64,000 bases of DNA. Origin: Synechococcus sp. KORDI-49 (GTDB lineage Bacteria > Cyanobacteriota > Cyanobacteriia > PCC-6307 > Cyanobiaceae). Where the stretch lies: the NCBI RefSeq assembly GCF_000737575.1, contig NZ_CP006270.1, positions 2,421,163 to 2,485,162 of the forward strand. Reading direction: 5' to 3'. The notes under the pieces are model-generated. The model made no database searches and was not told the origin of the DNA. It was given only the letters and a program-made list of their open reading frames with translations. Shown in pieces: positions 18,229 through 25,515 of this stretch (position 1 is its first letter; the number at the start of each line of letters is the position of its first letter). The position numbers and the translations under genes are program-made.

Positions 18229-18483
18229 TCAATACAACCACCTATTCATGTAATCAGAAACAGATATCGAATCGCCATCGTCCTGATTGTCGTTGTCTGC
18301 TTCAATACTTTCAAGTATCTCCTCTTTGATTGATTCCAGGGTTAAAGACTTGATGGATTCAAGATGCTCCTCCGCACTCATATCCTCCTCAGGGTCAAAG
18401 TCATCATGAATTAAATACACATATTCATTTTGAAGGGCAGCAATTAGTTGCTCTTTTGTGTAGTCAGAAAAGTCATCAATCAT
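18229..18483 (-). CDS. 84-aa acidic protein, paralogue of the 365-aa protein's C-terminal module
   Basis: Starts MIDDFSDYTKEQLIAALQNE at 18483; longer starts upstream give an implausible N-terminus. YTKEQLIAALQNEY aligns with YTRDQLINAMVNEW of the next gene, and both end in a DYM motif. Very acidic (ESIKEEILESIEADNDNQDD). Probably co-expressed with the 365-aa gene. No known function. Confidence 0.55.
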   Translation of the reverse strand: MIDDFSDYTKEQLIAALQNEYVYLIHDDFDPEEDMSAEEHLESIKSLTLESIKEEILESIEADNDNQDDGDSISVSDYMNRWLY

Positions 18484-18694
18484 GATACAGAAATTGCATG
18501 GTGCGCTCTCCTCATTATGAGACCTTGTTCGGACCTGAGCATCTCTCTCTTCAGGCAACCTCAGTGCACCAACGCATTTCCGCTCCACTGCGGACAATCC
18601 AGTTGCGGCACCTCTTCGTCAGGTCCTCTCCATGTGGAACCTGACAAGATGATGTCGCCCAGATTCACATTCCGAATGGCATAGAGCGCTTAGG

Positions 18695-19210
18695 TCAGGG
18701 AGACGAATCTCTCCTGAGGTTCTTGAGTTCCTGGCGGAACCGCTCCCAGAATTCTTCGATGAACTTGATGCCCTCGATCCCCTCAGCGGGGCACAACTTC
18801 GCCCACTGCATAAACGGGTTACCGGCAACGGTCTGGAACTTCGGTTCTCCTGCTGCATCCCCTTCGCGCCAATAAACGTCCTGGGTCCAGGCATCTGAGC
18901 GATCAGCATTCGAACTGCTGGCAAACTGCTCACCCTTGCAGTCTGCGAACAACCAGACATCGGCAACAGGAGGACCTGCACGACCTGACGCTGGTTCATC
19001 AACGCATTCCTTGGTTTCCCAGTCGCATCTGTTGATCCAGGTCCTGCGTCGAACTTATAAACGGATCCAACCGTCATCCATCTGCTCAGGAAGAGACAAC
19101 TGCTCCGTCTCGACTCGGCACCCTGTTCCACACCCATATACAGGCAGTACAGAGTCCTGAGGAATCGCGATTGGCGCAAGTGCACCCGCAACTAGCAAGA
19201 GTACCTGCAT
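18695..19210 (-). pseudogene. secreted protein gene interrupted by an in-frame TAA
   Basis: The reading frame starts with a good signal peptide (MQVLLLVAGALAPIA) and continues VLPVYGCGTGCRVETEQ. It is cut at 19055-19057 by TAA after 51 residues, then reads on in the same frame for 119 more residues (RRRTWINRCDWETKECVDEP, WLFADCKGEQFASSSNADRS, DAWTQDVYWREGDAAGEPKF) to a stop at 18695. The same frame and continuous protein-like sequence on both sides point to one point mutation in a once-intact periplasmic or secreted protein of about 171 aa. A sequencing error or stop readthrough are alternatives. Confidence 0.65.
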
Positions 19211-19213
19211 TGC

Positions 19214-19384
19214 TTACGGGTCCACCAGGTCCACGAGACGAGCATCGTCATCCACGATCCTGAACCGCTTTCCTGTCGCCGCTGCCCGCGACTTCGCAGT
19301 CCTGTAGGCATCGCTCTCGTTGTGCTTCTCCTGGTAGCGATGCCATTTGCCGAACTGATCCTGGTATTGGAGGACGAACTTCAT
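19214..19384 (-). CDS. 56-aa conserved small protein
   Basis: Starts MKFVLQYQDQFGKWHRYQEK at 19384 and ends ARLVDLVDP. The pattern (short strands, a helix SDAYRTAKSRAAATGKRFRI, acidic end) looks like the small phage/cyanobacterial proteins that bind or modify a host partner, but I cannot name it. It lies four bases upstream of the interrupted secreted-protein gene. Confidence 0.5.
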   Translation of the reverse strand: MKFVLQYQDQFGKWHRYQEKHNESDAYRTAKSRAAATGKRFRIVDDDARLVDLVDP

Positions 19385-19518
19385 CTGAGCGAGTGCTGGA
19401 GCAGTGAGGGGCATGATTAATCACGAACTACTAGCAAAGACAACCAATAGGTAATACTCTTGTTCTATGTTGACTTGAAGGTTGTTGAAAGTATATTAAC
19501 AATATTCCAAAATTTACT

Positions 19519-19731
19519 ATGGTCTATCTAATCAATACCGAAGACGGCGATCATGCACACCTTATAGAGGAGCATGAGACCATAGAGTAAGCAAAGGCAG
19601 CATTTCTCAAATATGTTAGTCAAGGTGCTGATGAAGGAGAGGTGGCAATCGAACTAGTAACTGAAGACTATGAACCTGTTATGTACCATGACTACCAGAC
19701 TGGTATTACTGCTGTAGATAATCAACTATAG
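19519..19731 (+). pseudogene. small gene interrupted by an in-frame TAA
   Basis: From ATG 19519 the frame reads MVYLINTEDGDHAHLIEEHE and is stopped by TAA at 19588-19590. It then continues in phase AKAAFLKYVSQGADEGEVAI and on to YHDYQTGITAVDNQL, ending at TAG 19729-19731. The codon could be a GAA-to-TAA change. A 70-aa acidic protein was probably encoded. Confidence 0.5.
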
Positions 19732-19899
19732 ATTCTCTCGTCATCACCAAGGACAGGCAAGAGATGCTTTTCTTCGAACTGAAGCGGGGACGCGCAAGGT
19801 GCAAAATTTGATATGTAAATCGGAAGAAGTTGAATTGGGCAGATGAAGAAGAATGTGATGAATGACACCTGCATTTAGGCGTAGAATCCCCCTTATTTC

Positions 19900-21330
19900 G
19901 TGCCTTCAGGGATGGGTCTGAGGACTGCTGTACGGAACTTCCTCAAGAAGGTCTTTGGCAACTCCCTTTATAGAGGGTTCAGGGATACCTATCGCGACGT
20001 CAGTCACGGGGACGATCAGAGGGAAGGACGGGTCACTGGAGACCTGAACGACTCCAAGTGGCAGTCGGTAGGTGCATCCACATACAAGTGGGTCTCCCCC
20101 AGCAAGGCACTTGGCGTTGCCCCTGAGTTGGAGGAGGCAAAGGTTGCCCCCAAGGAACCAGAGATCGACGTCGTAGAGGAAGAGCAGCGTCCTCTCCTCT
20201 GTGAGAAGTTCCTGGTCAAGGACTACCTCCTGATCGATTACGTCGACAAATCAGGCAACGCCACCAGGAGGCGTATCCGTGTCGAAGAGGTCTATGCCTA
20301 TGACGACGGGGTCTTTGTCCTTCGTGCCTGGTGCCTTCTTCGTAAGGGGTATCGGACCTTTGTCAGTACCCGTCTGAAGGGGTGTCGTGATGCCTTCTCT
20401 AAAGAGACCATCTATGACCTTCTCTCCCGTCTGAAGAAGCGGTCGTATTCGGATCCAGGGAACGTCGCCAAGGAGATCCTTGATGACCTGACGTTGGAGA
20501 TCGTCATCGCCATCTACTCGTTGATGAACTACTCAACGGGCAAGGGGTATGAGAAGCGGTACGTAAGCGGCAGGAAGAAGACCGCTCTGGTGGATTGGGT
20601 TTTGGAGCAATCCATGGCGCAGTCTCTGCTGTCGACGCTTGATGCCGATAAGCGAAGCGAAGTGGAGGACTTGGTTAGGGAGTCCATCGGTGATCACAAG
20701 GTCACCCAGAGCAGTTATGAGACCTGTGCTCGGGCAATGAAGAGGAGTCGATACGTCGCCTCTTCCCATGATCGTTATGAGGTCAGGCGACAGGACCTCA
20801 TCCTCTTTGTGGAGGAGACCCTGGAGGGTGAACCTGCAAAGGACACTGCTGTCACTCGCCTTAAGGAGGACCTGCTGGATCCTTCCTTCCGTATTGGCAA
20901 AGAGGTGGACGTTGAGAAGTTCCTGAAGGAGTTCGACAAGGTCAAGAAGGATTCCAAGAAGGCAGAGCGCAAGTACAAGAGCAAGAAGAAAGAAGAGGTC
21001 GTCTCCCAGCGGTACAGGCGCTTCGAGCGTGGTGAACCTGCTCGCTTACTGGCGCTGGAGGTTGCACTGCGGCATTTGGAGGACTGCCTTGATGAGGAGC
21101 GTGTCCTGATTGGTAAGGACGAATTTGAGGAAAAGATCAGGGAGGAGGTTGCCCAGGCGTTCAAGGAGGAGGAATTGAAGCAGGCAGGGGAGATGTTCCG
21201 TAAGCGGGTTGGTCATGGCATCAGCACCGCCTACTGCGCCTTCGGACTACGCAAGGCAAACCGTTCCTGGTTCACGGATTCAACGGGTAAGTCCTGGTTG
21301 GATCTTCAGACCCGTAACCAGGCGGACTGA
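19900..21330 (+). CDS. WYL-like domain protein
   Basis: A 476-aa protein. Residues about 105-165 (LLIDYVDKSGNATRRRIRVE, then VLRAWCLLRKGYRTFVSTRL) resemble a WYL-type ligand-sensing domain: a beta sheet with an RAWC..RKGYRTF.STR core. The rest is helical and highly charged, with a lysine/glutamate coiled-coil-like stretch at about 345-375 (KEFDKVKKDSKKAERKYKSK). No helix-turn-helix is obvious, so this need not be a DNA-binding regulator. WYL proteins often regulate defence systems; that role is inference here. Confidence 0.5.
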   Translation: MPSGMGLRTAVRNFLKKVFGNSLYRGFRDTYRDVSHGDDQREGRVTGDLNDSKWQSVGASTYKWVSPSKALGVAPELEEAKVAPKEPEIDVVEEEQRPLLCEKFLVKDYLLIDYVDKSGNATRRRIRVEEVYAYDDGVFVLRAWCLLRKGYRTFVSTRLKGCRDAFSKETIYDLLSRLKKRSYSDPGNVAKEILDDLTLEIVIAIYSLMNYSTGKGYEKRYVSGRKKTALVDWVLEQSMAQSLLSTLDADKRSEVEDLVRESIGDHKVTQSSYETCARAMKRSRYVASSHDRYEVRRQDLILFVEETLEGEPAKDTAVTRLKEDLLDPSFRIGKEVDVEKFLKEFDKVKKDSKKAERKYKSKKKEEVVSQRYRRFERGEPARLLALEVALRHLEDCLDEERVLIGKDEFEEKIREEVAQAFKEEELKQAGEMFRKRVGHGISTAYCAFGLRKANRSWFTDSTGKSWLDLQTRNQAD

Positions 21331-21401
21331 TCGAAGCAAACACGAGGGTGTGGGAGGCACCACAAGGGTTTCCGAACACACTCGATCGCTATGCGTCTTC
21401 A

Positions 21402-21541
21402 GCAATGACTACTGAGGTCCCTCAACTGTGGGAGGCGTAATCGCCCTGATGGATCTAAAATCGAGGTAGGCAGAAGACCTGCGTAACGAACTCGGCAAGT
21501 AACCCTCTCTCCCAAGCAGCAGACCAGGCACCTGCTGGTCT
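21402..21541 (+). repeat. 140-bp direct repeat, copy 1 (left of hupE cassette)
   Basis: Matches 22810-22949 over 140 bp without gaps and with about six mismatches. It contains nested complementary segments (CGAG/CTCG, GCAG/CTGC) and the palindrome AGACCAG-gcacctg-CTGGTCT, so it may encode a structured RNA or a terminator. The two copies bracket the riboswitch/hupE cassette. Confidence 0.9.
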
Positions 21542-21628
21542 TGCCGTCTTGCTCAGGGGCAATCGCATTGGCAGTCGGCAAGGGGCGGTAGAAAGGTTAT
21601 AAGTGGGTATGACGGATCCACCTCCTAA

Positions 21629-21735
21629 GAGGTTGGCAAAACGAGGAAAGTGCGGTGAGGGAGTCCCCAAGTCCGCCGCTGTCCCGCAACTGTGATGGGG
21701 TTCGCCCCTCAGTCAGAACACTCGCCGTCTCCAAT
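21629..21735 (+). promoter_or_regulatory. cobalamin riboswitch
   Basis: The B12 box GCCGCTGTCCCGCAACTGTG (21675-21694) is near the consensus, preceded by the GGTGAGGGAGTCC-like core (about 21654-21666) and followed by the CAGTCAGAACACTCGCC arm (21710-21726). It ends about 35 bases before the HupE start, so adenosyl- or methylcobalamin binding would block expression. The class is established; limits are approximate. Confidence 0.92.
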
Positions 21736-21768
21736 CCCTTTCGTTCTCGGCGAGGACCGAGGCATTCC

Positions 21769-22380
21769 ATGAAACTTTCCCTTTTCCCCCTGGTTGCCCT
21801 GACCGCTGGATCCGCTGTGGTCCTTGGCACCCATCCCGCTCTTGCTCATGGCACTGCTGGTGGTGGTGCTCTTAGCGGTCTGACCCACCCACTGCTGGGG
21901 TTAGATCACCTGCTAATGCTGATGGCAGTTGGCACTGCTGCGTCCTTCATCTCCTCCCAACTGCTGCTGTGGGCACTGGGCGGGGCAGTAATCGGTGCTG
22001 TTTTGGGATTCACAGGATTCACCGTCACCTCTGCGGAAGTGCTGGCGGCACTGGCGATCTCAGCGGTAGGTGCGTTGATCCTGGTGGCGGGCAAAGTCGC
22101 CAAGACCTCCAACCTCACCACCATCAGCGAGGTGGTGGTCGCAGGAGGGATCGCTATTCACGCCATGCTCCATGGACTGGAGGCACCCAAGGACAGCAGC
22201 ACCCTGATCTGGTGGAGCGGTGCTCTGCTGAGTTCAGTGCTGGTGTGCGGCGGTTCCTATCTGCTTCTCAAGAAACTGCCCAAATCGGTCAGCAAGGCGG
22301 CAGCAGTTGCCTTCCTTGCCATCGGTGGGTTGCTTGCCTTTGGTCCGTTGGGTCTGCTGGCGGGTGGCGCTGGGGCATGA
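21769..22380 (+). CDS. hupE: HupE/UreJ-family metal (probably cobalt) transporter
   Basis: 203 aa. A signal peptide ending ALA is followed by a mature N-terminal histidine (HGTAGGG), the family motif HPLLGLDHLLMLMAVG and five to six further membrane segments; H in AIHAMLHGLEAP is the other conserved site. HupE proteins carry nickel or cobalt. The upstream cobalamin riboswitch indicates cobalt supply for B12. I chose ATG 21769 because an upstream in-frame extension runs through the riboswitch. GC-rich codon use unlike nearby element genes suggests separately acquired cargo. Confidence 0.88.
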   Translation: MKLSLFPLVALTAGSAVVLGTHPALAHGTAGGGALSGLTHPLLGLDHLLMLMAVGTAASFISSQLLLWALGGAVIGAVLGFTGFTVTSAEVLAALAISAVGALILVAGKVAKTSNLTTISEVVVAGGIAIHAMLHGLEAPKDSSTLIWWSGALLSSVLVCGGSYLLLKKLPKSVSKAAAVAFLAIGGLLAFGPLGLLAGGAGA

Positions 22381-22416
22381 CCCTGAACTGCTGAGATCGC
22401 CAGTGCCGCAAGCACT

Positions 22417-22487
22417 TTCGACGCATTAGTCCCCTTCAGTGGCGGCATTCCCTGCCGCCTTTTTTATTGCTTACGGGCAACCGAACC
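22417..22487 (+). repeat. 71-bp direct repeat containing a terminator, copy 1
   Basis: Identical to 50325-50395 near the right end of the element. Contains a Rho-independent terminator (GGCGGCA-ttccc-TGCCGCC at 22441-22459 followed by six T), which would end hupE transcription. Identity over 71 bp, 28 kb apart, indicates duplication or an old element end. Confidence 0.95.
22441..22465 (+). terminator. Rho-independent terminator of hupE
   Basis: Seven-base stem GGCGGCA/TGCCGCC, five-base loop and six T residues, about 60 bp after the hupE stop. Confidence 0.9.
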
Positions 22488-22503
22488 TTGATAGGTGCCC
22501 ACT

Positions 22504-22546
22504 ACCTCTTCCAAGTGTTCCTGACAGCGGAACACTTGGAAGAGGT
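22504..22546. repeat. perfect 18-bp inverted repeat
   Basis: Arms 22504-22521 and 22529-22546 are perfectly complementary around a 7-base loop. No T-tract follows. Such a long perfect stem could be a protein-binding palindrome, a cruciform or a structured RNA; nothing in the sequence decides. Confidence 0.9.
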
Positions 22547-22729
22547 TGGTTGGGAGGTGCCATTCCATGAACGGATTCAGTTCTTGAACTCGGAACGGGT
22601 CTCCTGCCATCCCTTAGTCGCCCTCTACAACTGTCTCGACTACGGCATCCCTCAACTGAGGGAGGGCAAACCCCAGTGACTCAGGGCAAACTGTCGGAAG
22701 GGACATGACCGAAGGACCCATACCGCTAG

Positions 22730-22816
22730 ATGGACGCCAACGAACTGGGAGATCTGCTGCTTGAGGTCTTGCCACCAGATGGGAGCACCCTGGGGAACCT
22801 GTCAGCACGGCAATGA
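22730..22816 (+). pseudogene. truncated gene start
   Basis: ATG 22730 opens a 28-aa frame (MDANELGDLLLEVLPPDGST...) that ends just inside copy 2 of the 140-bp repeat at 22810. The sequence looks like a genuine N-terminus cut off by the repeat. No family can be assigned. Confidence 0.35.
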
Positions 22817-22949
22817 GTGCTGAGATCCCTCAACTGGGGGAGGCGTAATCGTCCTGATGGATCTAAAATCGAGGTAGGCAGAAGACCTGCGTAACGAACT
22901 CGGCAAGTAACCCTCTCTCCCAAGCAGCAGACCAGGCACTTGCTGGTCT
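22810..22949 (+). repeat. 140-bp direct repeat, copy 2
   Basis: Partner of 21402-21541; see there. Same orientation, distance 1408 bp. Confidence 0.9.
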
Positions 22950-23016
22950 GGATGATTTGGCGGCATATATCCTCTCGGGCGAAAAAGAGTTTCCGAATGA
23001 GTTAGACGTAAGAAGA

Positions 23017-23090
23017 GGGATACAACCATGTTTTTATGCGGTTTTCGCATAAAGGGATACAACCAGGTTTTTATGCGGTTTTCGCATAAA
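23017..23090 (+). repeat. two tandem 37-bp units, each a hairpin
   Basis: Units 23017-23053 and 23054-23090 differ by one base. Each contains the hairpin TTTATGCG-gtttt-CGCATAAA. They stand upstream of the TAGT tract and the LysR-like gene; possible operators or attenuator-like RNA hairpins. Confidence 0.9.
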
Positions 23091-23125
23091 ATACTGAATA
23101 CCGTGACCGATCAATCGACGAGAGG

Positions 23126-23173
<48 letters not shown>

Positions 23174-23214
23174 ACCAACTTGCTAAACACTTGATTGCAT
23201 AAATTTTTGATCAG

Positions 23215-24114
23215 TTGATAACAGTTGATGACCTGGAATTGCTGGACACCCTGATTTGGGTCGGGTCAGGCGAAGAGTCTGCAAGAAGGTGCTTCACTAA
23301 TCAAAGTACTGTGTCAAGAAGAAATACTGCCACTTTGGATTTTTTAGGGTTAAAGTTAGAACGAAATGCAATGAGTGAATGGGAACTATCCGGTGATTAT
23401 CGACTGTTAAATATGGAGAGAAAAGTTCACCAGTATCGTAGATTTAGTCATAAAAAGGAATTCCTACGCTTAGAAGCAACCCCCTGGGCAGGACCGACGC
23501 TTGCAACCGCTGCTCCACAGAATTGGACCCAAGGAACATGGAATCACGTTGGCATGCTGCGCCCCCTGTATCTATTAAAAAATAGAATTATTGACGCGTG
23601 GATAGGAAGTTATCAACCAGACATGCCTGACAAGCAAAATCCTGATTTTCTTGTTATAGATTTATGCCAAACTCCCGTAAATCTGTGCGCTAATAATGGG
23701 CATCCACTAATTAAAAAAGAAAAAGTAATAAGAGAAGATTTGGACGACTTTCCCTCGCTGGCACTACCATCAGGATTTTTTCCAAAAACAGAACGAATAC
23801 TCAGATCCCATGGGTTATGGTCAACCTATGCGAGGATGAAAAAGTATAAACCAGAAAAATGGGAGGGCAGAACTAAAGACAATTCAACACTTTGCTACGC
23901 AACATGCTTAGGTCTAGAGATTATGACAGGACTTGAGAAAATTAATTATGATCTTGGTCTACTGTCCGGCGAGAGTTTGGTCGTACTTAGAGAATTTGCA
24001 AATGAAAAGAGGATTTTACAACTCTTGAAAAATCTGGGGCACAGAGTCATGGAGAAATCACGCATGCACCCTGACCTCACTCCGTGTTTTGATTCCACGT
24101 CTGCATTTGACTAA
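23215..24114 (+). CDS. divergent LysR-like regulator
   Basis: 299 aa with TTG start. Residues 4-67 have the layout of a LysR helix-turn-helix (DLELLDTLIWVGSGEESARR, NQSTVSRRN, FLGLKLER), then MERKVHQYRR like the linker helix. The remainder (about 95-299) would be the effector domain but is unusual for LysR (PDFLVIDLCQTPVNLCANNG, HPLIKK). I call it a divergent LysR-type transcription regulator. The upstream microsatellite and tandem hairpins are likely its control region. Confidence 0.6.
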   Translation: MITVDDLELLDTLIWVGSGEESARRCFTNQSTVSRRNTATLDFLGLKLERNAMSEWELSGDYRLLNMERKVHQYRRFSHKKEFLRLEATPWAGPTLATAAPQNWTQGTWNHVGMLRPLYLLKNRIIDAWIGSYQPDMPDKQNPDFLVIDLCQTPVNLCANNGHPLIKKEKVIREDLDDFPSLALPSGFFPKTERILRSHGLWSTYARMKKYKPEKWEGRTKDNSTLCYATCLGLEIMTGLEKINYDLGLLSGESLVVLREFANEKRILQLLKNLGHRVMEKSRMHPDLTPCFDSTSAFD

Positions 24115-24265
24115 GCAATCAAGTACCACTCATGGAATAAAGATGCTGCTAATGGTGGCGTCATAGACAGTGCTTGACACCAAATAATCTTTAAATTCCC
24201 CGAGAACCATGAACTATGCCGATATTGCATAAATGCTTGCGAGCAGAAAAACCTACAATTAATAT

Positions 24266-24541
24266 ATGAACTTGAAAAATTTAGACCGAAAAGTGGGCGA
24301 ATCTCCGCTTGCAATTAAAGATTTTGTTTACGCTCTAGATAAATTTAAAAAGTTACAAGTATTAGTCAAAGAGGCAAAGACACCAGAGGAAATTCTTTTT
24401 ATAGCAGAATCGTTAGGCATCAAAATAAGTATGAAGCAATTGCAATTTTGGTCAAAAGAATTGAAGGCGCCATATTTTCCTTGGGCACAAATGGGCAGGC
24501 AATGGCGGGAGGAATTCTTCGCAAGAAGTAATCATGAGTAG
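24266..24541 (+). CDS. Nif11-family small protein
   Basis: 91 aa. The core LQVLVKEAKTPEEILFIAES + LGIKIS matches the Nif11 leader-like domain, followed by LKAPYFPWAQMGRQWREEFF. No double-glycine cleavage site or core peptide is seen, so a RiPP precursor is unlikely. The stop overlaps the next start by eight bases, implying translational coupling. Confidence 0.7.
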   Translation: MNLKNLDRKVGESPLAIKDFVYALDKFKKLQVLVKEAKTPEEILFIAESLGIKISMKQLQFWSKELKAPYFPWAQMGRQWREEFFARSNHE

Positions 24542-24965
24542 CAATCTTAGGCAGAGAACACGCTCCCGCAAGCGGGAACTCTTTTGCCCGAAACATCCTG
24601 ACCAAAGAATTTATGGTAATGGCAAGAAATACTTCTTGCATCTACTATCTGCAGATGAATTACGCTCTAGAGGAATGCCAAGCGCCAAGGCAAAATTAAT
24701 TATCAATGCTTATCCCGTTCTCGTCTTAAGCAATGAGTGGTTAGAAGAACTATTTTGCCCTTTATGTGGTCAAAACACTTGGTACCACGTTATAAGGTAT
24801 GACCGAGTGAGGCATTCTGTCCGCATTGCGCCACGCGAATTATGGATGCAGGTTGCACATGTTGATCCTCATATGGCAAATCCTAGTGTAAGTGAATTCA
24901 CAAGAAGATCGTCTAAACGAGCAAGTTACAAAAGATCAGATGGTAAAAGATACTGGGACAAGTAG
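24534..24965 (+). CDS. putative zinc-ribbon protein
   Basis: 143 aa. ELFCPKHPDQRIYGNG and ELFCPLCGQNTWYHV carry Cys/His pairs (C18, H21; C74, C77) that could bind zinc. The C-terminal part is basic (TRRSSKRASYKRSDGKRY). It is coupled to the Nif11-like gene. Function unknown; nucleic-acid binding is plausible. Confidence 0.55.
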   Translation: MSSNLRQRTRSRKRELFCPKHPDQRIYGNGKKYFLHLLSADELRSRGMPSAKAKLIINAYPVLVLSNEWLEELFCPLCGQNTWYHVIRYDRVRHSVRIAPRELWMQVAHVDPHMANPSVSEFTRRSSKRASYKRSDGKRYWDK

Positions 24966-25515
24966 AAAATATAAAGCAGATGTCTGCCATTCATTCTATA
25001 TTTCAGGCGATTGTCATCCATACACAAGTACGAACCTTGCAAGGAATGTGAATATGGGTCAAAAATAATCACAACAAAATAAAATCCCCCTGGTCCGTCT
25101 CCTCCATTTGGTAATCAACCGTGTGCACCAACTGCGACACATCAATCCAGTACGTCCAGGAGCATTACTTCCACTACGACGCAAAGAGAGCGACTGATGC
25201 ACTCGCAACGGGTCGAGGACAACTCAAAGGGGCAACAGGGACCGACTGGATGCGAGATCCATACATACATGAATCATAGGGCATGCATCACTTGAAACTG
25301 GCAAAAAATTTTTTGATTATCGAAATAATCCAACCCCAAACTGGTCCACCTATAGATTGCAAGTCAAAAGAATTCTTTTAAAGAATGCAAATCAACCGCA
25401 TCCACAAAGTAGATGCCAATAAGGGTGCCACCCCAAATCAAAACAACACCTAGACATAAAAGAGCAAAATTTGGCAGCAAACCCTTAGGATGACAAAGCA
25501 GGTTGATGGCAAACC
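24966..25515. other. 550-bp stretch with only one doubtful small frame
   Basis: AT-rich flanks around a more GC-balanced patch (25121-25279). No promoter or terminator stands out apart from poly-A/T runs around 25304-25315. The patch may be a remnant of a gene. Confidence 0.5.
25121..25279 (+). CDS. doubtful 52-aa frame with CxxC
   Basis: GTG start, product begins VCTNCDTSIQYVQEHYFHYD and ends DWMRDPYIHES. Protein-like and different in base composition from its surroundings, but a stop lies just upstream and no ribosome-binding site is clear. It may be a fragment of a larger gene. Confidence 0.3.
   Translation: MCTNCDTSIQYVQEHYFHYDAKRATDALATGRGQLKGATGTDWMRDPYIHES

Noticed and set aside
24266-24541. 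RiPP biosynthetic cluster around the Nif11-like gene
   Set aside because: No Gly-Gly leader cleavage site or cysteine/serine-rich core, and no lanthipeptide or radical-SAM enzyme nearby.
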